64,000 nucleotides of DNA. Origin: Piscicola geometra (Eukaryota; Annelida; Clitellata; Hirudinida; Piscicolidae). Below the pieces are notes generated by a model. The model was given only the letters and a program-made list of their open reading frames with translations, ran no database searches and had not been told where the DNA came from. Numbering within the stretch: the first letter of the stretch is position 1; each line of letters opens with the position of its first letter. Shown one piece after another: positions 13,653 to 26,300 of the stretch. The stretch lies in the NCBI GenBank assembly GCA_943735955.1, contig OX030955.1:6680769-6744768 (forward strand). The letters are read 5' to 3'. Both the position numbers and the translations under genes were made by a program.

Positions 13653-15182
13653 GGGTGCGAGGAATACTTTATTCAAGGCTGTCAACTACAGCTGGAAAGT
13701 AGCCACTACGCTATGCAATGTATTTTGAGCAACGAAAGAATTCTATTTTGTTGAAAAATTTTTTAAAGCATGTTAAGGTGGTCATTTCATCTATCTCCCC
13801 CTTTTCCTCTTGCTTCTCCTCATCATCATCATCATCAGGATCATTATCATCATTACCACCTTTTCGAGGACATTAGGGTTCCAAGTGATGCCTTCTTTTG
13901 ATGGTGACGTCATGATGCTGATGTATTCTGCGTCAGAAGATGAATAAATCGTGGGTTTTATTATGATCATTCATTGACTCATTCATTGGTGATGATGGTG
14001 GTGATGATGATGTTCATGATCGTGCAAACATGAGTGCTCATATTGAAATGAAATTGAAGATTTACAAATGAAATCTTTTAAAAGAAACCATTCAAAAAGT
14101 GCACCTCAGAGCTTCAAATCGTTCAAAAGCTTCCAATCTAAGTACCTTCCGGAGGTCTCCAACGACTGACTGTCAAAGAGTTTTAGAGGACAAATGAAAG
14201 GATAAAAGTAGCCTACTTTATATACATGCATACATACATACCCACCTACATACACAATGTATTACACACGTATAAAGAAAGAATCACAAACATGCATATA
14301 TGACTACATAAAACTTAATAATTTAAAATACAACACCTGAATACATTACATAGTGTGAATAAAATACCCAGATGCTACACACAGGCAGGCAGAGAGACAA
14401 AGACAGGAATGGAAACTACTGCAGAGGAAGCCACAAACTGCCATTCCTTCTCCATCAGCCATTTAAATATCCCAATCGATTAAACCTCCACACAATCCAA
14501 CCATCGGAGTCGTCATCATCACCACCATGTTGTCATGCTCACAGCGTAAAAGCATTTAGACTGCGTTCGCATAACTAATTGAAAGTCAGCAATGTCATTG
14601 GCAGGATTGAATGTCGTGGGCGACGCTACATTACTTCGTTATTTAGTTCTTCACGATGTTTGCTTCTAGCTTTTGATTATTTGCAATAAATCATGAAAAG
14701 ATGAAGGCTCAAAGAATGTTTTTGAGTAATTAAAGCAAGACACTTTTTCAATTTATTCAAACGCAACAAGGTATTTCTACGCAAATCGAAAACACAATCG
14801 AATGTCGCATTTCAAGCGAATGCATTGCTCTACCTCCAAATTATTTTAATTATTCATTGAACGTTAGATGCGAAACTAAAAGATGAGCTATGAATGAGTT
14901 CACAGTATGCGTGCCCACAACACCTCACCGCAGCCCAATGGCGCCCTCTACGTCGTTATTGAAAATATTCGTGAAACACTGAAAAACATTCTGTAAAATA
15001 AACAGATTAAGGGCTTGCTTAGAGAATGCCGGTCAATTATAAACTAGCTATGAAGTTCGAGATGGGTTCAAATCAAACCAGCCAATAGTTTCTCATATTG
15101 TAATCGTCAAGTGTTGACCTTCCACTCATTCCTTGAGTGACATCATCATCATTTTCATCCCAATAAATCTACACGCATCCCT
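13653..15182. other. Intergenic between the two stress protein genes
   Basis: About 1.5 kb with short CAT/ATC-rich patches near 13815-13850 and 13990-14010. It presumably carries the promoter of copy 1 (minus strand) and the 3' UTR of copy 2. No exon was recognised. Confidence 0.5.
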
Positions 15183-18100
15183 CTATCCCCGGCTGAGGAC
15201 GGGGATGACTGGCACAACGAGCACAGGCACAGTGGAGTGTCTCGACACATACTCTGCCACCATGCCCCTCTTTCCCATCTTGCTCTCACCACAACCCTTC
15301 GAGCCCATGACGATCAGGTTCGCTTCTTCTTCATTTGCCATTTGTATTATGCCCTCGCCTGATGCATTGGTAGGGAATGGGTTCGCATTGTATAATAAGA
15401 ATATTTAAATAAATAATTAAATTGAATAATTAAATAAATAAGCAAATTGAATGATTAAATCAATAATTAAAATATTTCTATTCTAAAATCTCGCTTAATA
15501 AATTTTTAGTAGTATCATTTCTTGTGCGCCTTATCAAATGAATTAATTCAGGGTGCTTGAGACGAGTGAAGTGTTGATAGGCTGAAGTGGCATGCTGTTT
15601 GCCCATTTAATGCTGTGCAGCTCCAACAATGGTAGTGCCTGCAAATACCTGGGTTCTTGGTCGAACTGGCTTTCATCTTGTTCTTGATCTTTCAATGCAT
15701 GCATGGGAGGAATGCGTTTGTTATGGAGATGATGCAGCGAATAATTCGCCTCACCATTTATTTCCGCTCAATCAATCGGACTCTTTCATCGCAAAGGTAT
15801 TCAAGATCCGCATCCTCGTCATTATCATCATCATCACCATCATCACCATCATCCTCATCATCATCACCACCATCACCACCATTATCATCATCATCATCAT
15901 CACCATCATAATCATCGCCATCATCACCATCATCATCCTCATCCTCATCATCATCACCATCATCACCATAATCATCGCCATCACCATTATCATCATCATC
16001 ATCAACATCATCATCATCACCATCACCATAATCATCATAATCATAATTATAATCATCATCATCATCATCACCATCATCATCTTCATCACCACCACCACCA
16101 TCACCACCATCATCATCATCATCATCACCTTTCTGAGGGAGCACAGGGATGAGTAATCTTCTTCAATCTTCCTCGAGTGAGAGTTCAAGTCATCGAGAAT
16201 CTTCTTCCACTCTTCCGTCGGGACGTTCAGGCCTGCTGCAGTGGTTGTTGTGGCGTGTGGTTGTGTGGTTGTAGTGTGTGGCAGTCATTGCAGTTTTGGT
16301 TGTGATGATGGTGTGTGGTGATGTGTAGTGGTGTGTGGCAGCTGCAGTGGGTGTTGTTGCGGTTATGAGGGTGCGTGATGGTTTGGTAGTTGCAGTCATT
16401 GTAGTTGTGATGATGGTGTGTGGTAGTAGTTGCAGTTATTGTATTGTTGTGTGGAGTTGCCGTGCTAGAGTGGTGGTTGGTGTGTTGGTAAATGAAATTG
16501 TAGTGGTTATGGAGTGGTGTGAAAGAATAGTTTTGGTGGTGATGGTGGTAGTGATGATAAGATGAGTTTCATGATGGAAGCAGTGGTGATAGTTGGAGTA
16601 GTGGTGATAGTTGTAGTAGTGGTGATAGTTGTAGTAGTGGTGGTAGTTGTAGTAGGGGTGATAGTTGTAGTAGTGGTAATAGTTGTAGTAGTGGTGATAG
16701 TTGTAGTAGTGGTGATAGTTGTAGTAGTGGTGATAGTTGTAGGCAGAGTGACAGTTGTGGTGGATAATAGTGACTTGTGCGTGTTGTTGATGCGTTCTTT
16801 GCATGCCCGACTGACGCAACTAAAGTATTTCTTTGAGCCTTTAAAATAAACTCGAGACTCCAGAAAGCGTCCGAAATACGCACATACAAAGATCTTATTT
16901 TAATAAAAAAACAAAAAATATGAACATTTAAATTAAAAACATATAAATACACGTACATACAAACACATACACAAATATATTAAAGCGCACACACAATGAG
17001 ATGTACACGTAGAGTGGTAGAGGAGGACGTAATACTTTTGAATGAGAACGTGGGCAGTTTGGGAGGCTCGAGGCAGTGCACGAAGACCACCATGTCGTCG
17101 TTCTTCCACACGTTCGCCAAGTACCCTGATGGCCGTTCATTCATTCAATTACTCATTCCTTCACTCATTCTTTTGCTCATTTTTTCACTCATTCTTTTAC
17201 TCATTTACCTATCCATTCATTCATTTAAAAACCACTCTTCTATCCATCCATTTGTCAGACGATCTATATATTCTTCCTTCCCCCTTCTCCATATACTTAC
17301 CCAGTCATCCATCACTCCTTCATTCTTTACGACTAATTAAGTACCCTTCTGAGCATCCATCCATCCTTCCGATCAGCTATATCTTCATTTATCAGTTATT
17401 TCATCAACTTGACCTCATTTCTCCACCATCAATCATTCTTCTCTTAACCTACTTATTGACATTTTAATGCATCCATCCATGCATGCATCTATCCATCCAT
17501 GCATTCACCAATCGATTCATTCATTCATGCATGCATCTATCCATCCATGCATGAATCTATCCATCCATGCATTCACCAATCGATTCATCCATCCATGCAT
17601 GCATCTATCCATCCATGCATGAATCTATCCATCCATGCATTCACCAATCGATTCATTCATTCATGCATGCATCAATCTTCTACAGTCAAAGGCAAGTCTT
17701 GAGTAAGGACTGCCGTCAACAGCAACGGCGACTACACGACTGTATGTGCCGTAGCTGGAGGATCTGTCGTTGTGGTGTTGTGGTGTCGTTGTGGTTTTCT
17801 TGTGGTATCTTGTTGGGGTGTTGTTGTTGGGGTGTTGTTGTGGTGTCGTTGTGGTTTTCTTGTGGTGTCGTTGTTGGGGTGTCGTTGTTGTGGTGTTGTC
17901 GTTGGGGGGTCGTTGTTGGGGTGTTGTTCTGGTGTTGTGGTGTCGTTGTTGGGGTGTTGTTGTGGTGGTGTGGTGTCGTTGTTGGGGTGTTGTTGTGGTG
18001 TTGTGGTGTCGTTGTTGGGGTGTTGTTGTACTGGTTCCGTTGAATGCTTTTGTTGTGGTGTCGTTGCATGGTTTTATATTGCAACACTATTCTGGTATTT

Positions 18101-18379
18101 TGTTGTAATTGTTGTTGTGTGGAGGTGTTGTTGCTGGTTTTGTGGTTCCATTGGATGTTGTCAACATGCATTTTGAATTATACCGATTAAAAAAGCTCGT
18201 TTCATTATCGATTATTTCAAAAAAAATTAATTAAATAGAACGCCAAAACTGTAATAATTACTTAAAACAAATGTATTTAATTACAACGCCAAATGGTATG
18301 CTGTATGCAACAGTTACCTCCTTCTTTGCTCTGGAAAGGGACTGGCAAACTTAGGAGGACTCCCGACTTTATCTTCCAT
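15183..18379 (-). CDS. Universal stress protein (UspA fold), copy 2, divergent
   Basis: Six minus-strand exons: 18318-18379 (ATG at 18379), 17684-17763, 17036-17125, 16129-16232, 15649-15688 and 15183-15358, phase-consistent, 183 aa. Exons 2 and 3 (80 and 90 nt) match copy 1 in length and phase. Landmarks are RVVAVAVDGSPYS, MVVFVHCLEPPKLP, EEWKKILDDLNSHSRKIEED and NLIVMGSKGCGESKMGKRGM. In the last, the G-x2-G-x9-G-[S/T] loop ends in Gly-Met, so the phosphate-contacting Ser/Thr is lost. The last two exons correspond to one undivided exon in copy 1. Four introns carry long low-complexity arrays (CAT-, GTAGTGGTGATA-, 68-bp CATGCATC- and TTGTTGGGG-type), making this gene 2.6 times as long as its sister. 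ATP binding may be altered. Confidence 0.85.
15818..16127. repeat. (CAT/ATC)n array in stress protein copy 2 intron
   Basis: A trinucleotide array of about 310 bases, mainly ATC with CAC and ATT variants, in the intron just downstream (minus sense) of exon 16129-16232. It directly abuts the splice donor of that exon. The Ile- or Asp-rich frames across it are artefacts. Confidence 0.95.
16583..16745. repeat. 18-bp tandem repeat
   Basis: About nine copies of a unit close to GGTGATAGTTGTAGTAGT, inside the intron of stress protein copy 2. The flanks (16240-16560) are related GTGGT-rich sequence. Confidence 0.92.
17466..17683. repeat. 68-bp higher-order repeat of CATC/CATG words
   Basis: A roughly 68-base unit made of CATGCATGCATCTATCCATC and CACCAATCGATTCATTCATT words, repeated about three times (starts near 17460, 17526 and 17594). 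It ends against the splice donor of the exon that finishes at 17684. Confidence 0.88.
17768..18150. repeat. GTTGTTGGGGTGTTGTTGTG-type tandem repeat
   Basis: A degenerate 20-30 bp tandem array in intron 1 of stress protein copy 2, strongly G/T on the plus strand. It is immediately adjacent to the acceptor of the exon starting at 17763. Confidence 0.9.
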
Positions 18380-20620
18380 CTTTGATTAATGACGACACGA
18401 CGGGAATTGAAATCACTTCTGTCAAAAAACGATAATCTCGTCAATTGTCAATAAATAATATTTGAAAATGAGGATCTACGAGTTTCGAGAAAAGAAATAC
18501 AGGACACAGTTTTTTGGTAATAAATTCGAAAGCTTGAAGGATTGTGAATTGCTTTTTGAAGGTACTTAAACACTTGAGAAGCACGTCTGCCTGTCACAAT
18601 TGCAGGTCCAAGGATCCCCACTAAGGCGTCCCACGGTGATATAGAGATGTTTCGCAACACATTAAGGTGCTTTAGAGGTCATTAAAGCAGTGGAAGTTAA
18701 TTAAGGCGTCATTAAACTTCATTAGACTCTCTTTCTCATCGCCTATAACGGCATACGGAGGCATTCATAGCGCTTGACAGTCCTAATGCAGTCTTTAATG
18801 AGCTGAGTGGCCAACAATTAATTAAATACAATTTAAGCACATGCCAGCGTCCTTCAGATGGCTGCTAAATCACATTAAGTTGTGAACATTATTTCCATTG
18901 AGTTTTATTCGCTGTTATTCGTGATACAAAGTTTCCACTGGTTTGATTATGATTTAATTAGCAAAAACGAGGTTTTTTGCAAACGTTAAAAATGTATGAA
19001 ACGAAAAAATAAAGAAATGCAATTTTTTGAAATAGAATTATAAAATATAGAAAACACAAAATAAAAAATAAAATTGACCATAAAATATATTTAGGTTTTT
19101 GCATTAATTTTATTGAATAAAGGAAGACTCACATTCAATTCTGAGAAATCTTTTGACGCAGAAAACTTTTAGAAAGGCCTTCGAGTAATGCGCTACTGCA
19201 AGCATTGTTGGAGACCATTGAACCTCTTGATAAAGGATGCCTCTCATACATTGACTGCACACTATCTGCTATACTGGCGGGATAGCAGATATATCTATAG
19301 AAGCAAGTGATTATTATCGGCATGTGTGTCCTAGTACTTATATGGACTTAGCCGTTTGTAGGACATATGATATCGACGTGTGTGCCAAGTAATTGTTTAA
19401 GTGTGTTTTGAATACTGAAGACGACAGTGCAAACTCACGAGCAAACAAAGCTTGTATGCGCTTCCATCTGCAATCAAGTTTACACGAAAAGGCATTGAGG
19501 CTTAATGAGATAGGAGCGTAAAGCATCGATTTTCCTAATTCCACTCATCGATGAATCGTAGTCTTTGCTGGACTTCTCAGAAATTTCGACGTGGATCTGG
19601 TTCTCTTTTAATGGAGTGCTTTTAGATCTTTTCAAGAATCCCTAAGCTTCCTTAAGATTCTAGCAGCGATCTCAAGAAGAAAATCTGGTTTTTAAGCCCT
19701 AAATCAGAAAACCGATTACTGCGAAAGAATATAGACTTAAAGCATGCTATAATTTTTTTATATTATTAAATTTTCTTAAAAATTAAAACAAGTTTAATGA
19801 TATTTTTTGGATAAATCAATTCTCTAGAAAAATTTAAATGTTAAAAACTTGCTTCAACTGAAAAATTAATAAAGAAACTTTTTTTCACATAAATGAAACT
19901 TTTTGGTCGAGATCAATAGTTTAAATGGCTCGACAGCATGGTTTGGCCTGCTTTGTCCTCGCATGTTGCTACATGCCACATTTGCTATATTGCCAATCGC
20001 TCATCTCTTAATGAGCCAAGCGCTTTCCGTGATCTGTCGTCAAGTGGAAGCATCTTGTCTCAAACTAATTCTGATTTCCCCGAAGGACAAACAATTATGG
20101 ATTATGTTTATAATCATCACTTCAAATCAAACCAAATCATGCACTTAATCAGTCAATCAGCGCAGATCTTTCATTGAAAAAGCTTTCTCCAAGCTACACT
20201 CTCACACGAACCAAACACACCGGCACGTCCACACAAAACATTATCTCAATTAAAAACAAGCATTCATTTGTCCACTCTTGCACGGCTTTATAATGATGCA
20301 GTAGTTTCGACGTGGAGTGAGTTAGGCGCGCTCATAGATATAATATATGCTACTTGTTGTTTGTAGGGTATCTATGGGCGCGCTTGAATGAATGAAATTG
20401 CAGAAGCCTTACTGCTTTGAGTAGCTAAGAACCTGAAAATATTTTAAGAATGGAAAGTGAGACGAAATGGAAAGAGAAGTTGCTCAATCCTACATGTTTG
20501 ACGTGCCTTGGGCGATTTTTTAGGCTTTCCTGGCAATATTAATACAAGTTTAGTTTAATGAGGTTAAACCACCCCAAGTCTTTTGACCTCTTTAGTAGCT
20601 GGTGTTATGACACTTATTTA
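18380..20620. other. Intergenic, no gene seen
   Basis: About 2.2 kb upstream of stress protein copy 2 and before the LINE relic. Small open frames at 18448-18660 (-), 19338-19544 (-) and 19903-20177 (+) show no motif. No RNA gene was recognised. Confidence 0.5.
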
Positions 20621-20629
20621 ATTATATTT

Positions 20630-21765
20630 ATGCCTTAATTATTGTTTTATATTCGCATTTGTAGTCGTAAATCATCAAATGATTTAACCAGTAATTACCT
20701 CATTTTAATTGTAATGTGGATGTATTCTTAGCTGTTACGACTTCATTAGTAAAATATTCCACACTGAGATAACTCGGTTAGTGAAGAAACAATTTAGAAA
20801 ATATATTTTAACGCATGTTATATTGGCAATGTTGCTTTGATAATTTCGATGTGTGGCTTCTTGTTGTGTTTGTACTTAGCTGTCGGTTGGCTGTTGTATT
20901 CAATATTTCAAATGTTTCTATCATGTCACCACGAAGTCTATGACATTCAAAATTGCTAATTAAATTATTTAAGCCTTTCACAAATACGACGTTTTTTCTG
21001 TTTTGCTAAAATGAAGGTAGTTCTTTTTTGGAAATTTTTTAACAATCATTTTTTGTTAATGATGAGCTCCACAAATTGCTAGCGTGTTCTAGATGGGGCC
21101 TAACTATACCTTTAAGCAATAATCTAACTGTTTTTATATCTAGAAATGTGATTTTTTTATTTTCTTTACTTAACTTTTTTCAAAATATGTATTTCGACTT
21201 TCAAATCATTGTCTTTAATTACGCCATGGTCTTTTCTATGCAATGCATTATAGTAAATACCTGAGCTCTTGCATTGTATAAACTAGCGATACTTTTGATT
21301 TTTTAGATTTGTTAAATAATTTATATTTATGCAGACGAAGCTTGAGTTGCCATTGCAGACTCGAGGGATTTTGAATACTTTAGTTTTTTCAATGATTTAT
21401 TTATCTCATCTGGGCTTGAGTTCTCCATCTTCTGAAGCTATTTTAATATTTCATTTATCATTTTAATCCAATTATTAATATTTAAAGAAAAGTCACTTTA
21501 AAAACATTTACTCTCCGCTTTTTCTAAATCAGTTGTCACGCTATTTAGTTACCAACCTTCAAAATGATCTAATTCAGTTATCCCATTTCTAATATTTCTT
21601 TTTGAATTTATTTAAGCCCTAAGCTTCTTCGGATTATATTTTGAATTTTGAGCTATTTTGCGTTCTTGATTTTTATGATATTCAATAAGCCCTGTTGAGG
21701 CTTTATTTCTTGCTATATCATAAAGCTCGTAACGTTTATGCTTCTTCATCTTCATTAATTAAAAC
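20630..21765 (-). mobile_element. Decayed non-LTR retrotransposon (LINE), minus strand
   Basis: Reading the minus strand from 21765 downward through several frameshifts and stops gives the landmarks of a CR1/Jockey-type ORF2 in the right order. These are KKHKRYELYDIARNKAST (linker before the reverse transcriptase, about 21695-21750), SLKKLKYSKS (start of RT, about 21374-21404), LLKGIVRPHLEHASNLWSS (RT C-terminal region, about 21060-21110), HRLRGDMIETFEIL (about 20900-20942) and FTNRVISVWN (near the ORF end, about 20756-20786). The RT core with the catalytic Asp pair is missing between about 21370 and 21120. The copy is therefore internally deleted and dead. Confidence 0.8.
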
Positions 21766-22353
21766 TGGACTTATTTTTTTAGCTTTTCGAGCCTTGCTAC
21801 TGTCACAAACTTGAACATCACCGAATTTTTCAGAGTTGATTTTAAGAAACAAAAACTCTGATTTAATCTACTCTAGAATGATTTTTATAGCGGGAAAAAT
21901 TGATAAAAAAGCTAAAACTTCTTTTCATCGTTTTAATCTACGTTGATTTTTATAATACTTTATGTTCACAAATTTAAATTATCTCATTTTCCATATCCTT
22001 CTTTTGCTCTACGCACTTCCGTTCTGAAGTAATTTCCCTTCATTGAAAAATAGGCACACTTGATAAAAAACTGGATTTATGAATTTAAAAAATATCCTTG
22101 AGAAATAAATCTTTTTGTTAACATTTTAAAATATTAAACATTGTAAATTTAAGTTTATCGAATGGTTACATAGAGAAACTTTTGAAAATAGATAAAGTAT
22201 TTTTAATAGAAAAATATAATCGATTGAGAATATAATTACAAGTTTAGGGAGTTAAAAACCACGCAGATCTTTTGACCTCAGTAATGGTTATTTATAAAAA
22301 TAAAGTTGTAAAAAAAATTTAAAAAATAAAAAAAAACATTTATATACTCACAT

Positions 22354-23092
22354 CAGTGTTATTTTCGTAACGAAAACGAAAACAAAAACGACAATTCTGA
22401 ATAATCGTTCCACGAAAACGAAAATAAAAACTAACTTTATTTTCAAAACGAAAACGAAAATAAAAAATATAATTATTTCCAAAACGAAACTGAAATAAAA
22501 ACTATAATTATTTTCACAACGAAAATTAAATAAATTTTTATGATATGCCATAATATGTAAATGTATAATTTATATAAAAAAGATCTGTCTATGTTATAAA
22601 CGTTATCTTTGGGCTTTATGAAAGTAGCGCCATTTATAAAACGTTATTTTATTACCGCTTCGCTTTGTCAATTAAATTATCACTTATTTTAATCGTAAAT
22701 TTGTTAATATATTTCAAATTTGTTATTACTCAATAATTTACGTACTCAATTCTTAGAATATTTCAATTGACTGGTAATTTTTAAAACTAATTTGTTGTTA
22801 ATATACAGTTTTATTTTACTGTTTCATTTTATGATCAATTAATTTTTTTATATATAAAAAAATAGAGTTCAAAGTTTTAAATTAATATATTTTTTAAACT
22901 AAAATGAAAATAAAAACTTTAATTATTTTCAAAACTGAAACGAAAATAAAAACTTTAATTATTTTCAAAACGAAAACGAAAATAAAAACTTTAATTATTT
23001 TCAAAACGAAAGCGAAAATATAAACTATAATTAATTCCAAAACGAAACTGAAATAAAAACTATAATTATTTTATGAAACGAAAATAACACTG
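22354..23092. mobile_element. Non-autonomous hAT-type DNA transposon (MITE)
   Basis: A 739-bp element bounded by perfect 15-bp terminal inverted repeats, CAGTGTTATTTTCGT at 22354-22368 and its reverse complement at 23078-23092. It is flanked by an exact 8-bp direct repeat, ACTCACAT, at 22346-22353 and 23093-23100. Ends starting CAGTG and 8-bp target-site duplications are the signature of the hAT superfamily. There is no transposase frame. Both subterminal regions consist of tandem units of about 36 bp built from CGAAAACGAAAATAAAAACT-like words (22365-22530 and 22890-23075), around a unique AT-rich core. Confidence 0.88.
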
Positions 23093-23396
23093 ACTCACAT
23101 GCATATACACCTATGCATATGCATATACATTGCATATATATAATAAATGAATAAACTTTACAAAATATTCTTATTTTATCAGTTAAACTTTCAAGTTTTC
23201 GTAATTTAAAAAACTGAACTTTTTACACACCTTAAAAAATATGTATTAATATCAGGATAAAAAAAGTAGTAAAGAAAATTTATTTAAAATAAAAAAAAAC
23301 AAATATTCATTTCAAAATTTACACATTTCTGTCAAGGCCATTAACTTTTTGCACAATTAATCCTGCAATCCCGATCTATAATGTCTTAATATTAAA

Positions 23397-26300
23397 ATGG
23401 ATATTTTGTTAAATGAATTTAACGATATTTTAAGATTGGTCATTCGGCCAAAAACAGCAATTTCAGGAATTTTTAGTGGCTATGAGTTTACTTCTCTATG
23501 CAAGCTTCAGACAAACTCACATATCTGGGAGCGTCTGAAAAAGAAAGTGGACGGCATTTTGGATAAAGAATGCATGAATTCAAAAGTAATTTAAATTTTC
23601 ATGGGCACTTTACAAGAATAGTCTGATTATATAATAGAAAGTAATTTATTGGTCCTGCTTCCAAACTTTCAAAAAAAATCATTAAATAATTAATTATATA
23701 GTTAAAATTATACACTGATGAATCATAATCTAAAAAATCGTTTTTTCTTGCAATTAACTTTCCAGGGCTCACCATTGACTCTTGACTCAAATGAAAGACT
23801 GACAGAATTCTTGAAAGATCATATAAAGAAAATAAATACTGAAGATTTTGAAGGTGAGGTAAAAAAATTCATAGTGATATGAGTAATAATTCCTTTATTA
23901 ATTTAATAATTCATAAACTTTACAATGAAATAAATAATAAATTGGTTTTAAGAGTTTAAATTAATTGAACATGTAAAAAAAAATTTATTGAAAATGTTTC
24001 AGCTCCGGGAGGCGCTTTGTTGAGTGCCTACATCTGCAGCCACAACCTAACAGAACTGCATCTGGATGCCATCTTCAAATACGGCGAGTACAACCAGCTC
24101 CCCAAGGAGGTGAAAACAGAAATGCAGGAAAAAGCATATATTTAAATGTTCAATCTTCACTAATCGGCAAAAAAATATATTTTAAAATTTAAATCTTCAC
24201 TAACTGACATACAAATAAAATATTTTAAATGTTACATTTTCACTAATTGACACAAACAATCTACCATGGCCTCTCACCACCTATCTAGTTGTTCCAATGT
24301 CCAAACACCAAGCTCTTATCCCTCAAATTCAATTGTTTGGAAGAGATTCCAGCCGATATAGGTGTGTTCTTTTGTAGTATTCTGATACTCCATGCATCTA
24401 TGCTGTGCTGTTGGATTATGCAGCAAGCACTTGGTTGTCCATGCTATAATCAATATTTCTCTTTAAAGTTCTCATTTTACAACCACACCACCCACCTAAA
24501 AACCTTCCCAACCACACAACCCACTCTATGTGACACCCTTTAACCACACCAATCATCTACAACCACCTCTTTCCCTCCCAATCACCTACAACCACCCCCC
24601 TTCCAATCATCTACAATCACCCCCCTTCCAATCACCTACAACCACCCACCCCCTCCCTCAACAGGACGGATGGAGAGTCTGGAGAGTCTCATTCTGACGA
24701 ACAACAAGCTGCAGAACCGTTCGCTGCCCTTCACGCTCACCTTCTGCACCAAGCTGAAAGATCTCAAGCTAGACAACAACCTCCTAGACGCCCTGCCCGG
24801 TGAGATGAGGAGGGGGTGGATGGGGAAAGAAGGAGGAAGAGTGGAGGGGGAGGGATAGTTGGAGATAAGAGGAGGAGGAGGAGGGTGGAGAGGGAGGAGG
24901 GTAGGTGGAAAAAAAAGTAGAAGGGAGCAAAAGAATCTACCTTGACATTCAATCACTCAGTTATATAAGAGTGAATGTAGATTAAAGCCTTTAATAATAC
25001 AAATTTAAAGGCATTTACAAGGAACTCACGTTCACATATGTGCCATACACGCCGAAGGTTTTCTGCTGACGATGCGCAGCCTGGAGACGGTGCATCGGCA
25101 CGGCAACCACAACTACTTCAAGTCGACCTTCATGTGGTACCACACCGACATCAACCAGCGCGTGATTGCTCTGCCCCGTCAGACCCTGCCCCACAACCCC
25201 TTCTCCACCGTCAGCCAAGCCTCCATCTCCACGCCGTCGTTTGCTAACAGAACTTTTGAGTGAGTGCTTTTATAGGTTTTTATGGTGGTTTGTCGTTGTT
25301 GTTGTTGTTGTTGTGGAGTAGAAGGCAATGTAGAGTAGTTGTGGGTGGTTGTGTTAAATATATACGAGTGCAGAAAATAAGTTGAATGCTATAATTTAAA
25401 TCTAAAACTAAATGAATGGAGGCTTGAGAGATAAGGTCTCAATCGACAATCACCTTCACTACTACCATCTTCACCACTACCATCTTCACCATGCATCTCT
25501 GTCCATGCGCTTCCATCAATCCACCGCTCATCTACACATGCATCACCATGCATCACCATGCACCACCATGCACTACCATGCACCACAATGCATCACCATG
25601 CACCACAATGCATCACCATGCACCACCATGCACCACCATGCACCACCCATGCACCACCATGCACCATCATGCACCATCCCCTCATAGGATCTTCTCCCCG
25701 AACCAGCCCCTCTCACTCCAGTGCATTTGCATGCGTAGAATCATCGCCAACAAAAGCAACTTTTTCAAGTTAATACTTTTTTATACAAATATCTTTATTA
25801 TTGGAACGATCACTATAAATATTTATAATATTAATTTAACAGTGACGATTCCGATAATAGAAGTAATTGTAATAATAACATTATTAATTCGATTATCATC
25901 TCATTTTGATAATAATTTTTATTAATAATGTAATTTACAATAATAAAAGTATTAATTTAAATAATGTAATAAAAAAAATAAAAGTAATAATTTAAATAAT
26001 GTAATAAAAAAAATAAAAGTAATAATTGTAATAATATCAATAACAATTGTACGCAGAGACAGGGGCGTAAGTCCACGCCTCAAGGAGCTCTTGTCGTCTT
26101 CCTACCACCTCTTCAACGTGTGCGACAGCTGCAACACCGCATGCTTCTACTACCAGCCTGGTGAGATAGGTGTGGCTGAGAAGGGAGTGTGAAGGGAGAG
26201 AACGGGGCGGTAGTGAGGGTAAGGGATGGTACTAGGGTTCAAGAAAATACTTCATTCATAGTTTCATTGAAAATATACGTTGAACAAGGTTCAATTTGAA

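Noticed and set aside
15629..16188. Ile-, Asp- and Met-rich frames of 128 to 175 codons
   Set aside because: Translations of the CAT array in an intron of stress protein copy 2, only partly overlapping a true exon at 16129-16232 in another frame.
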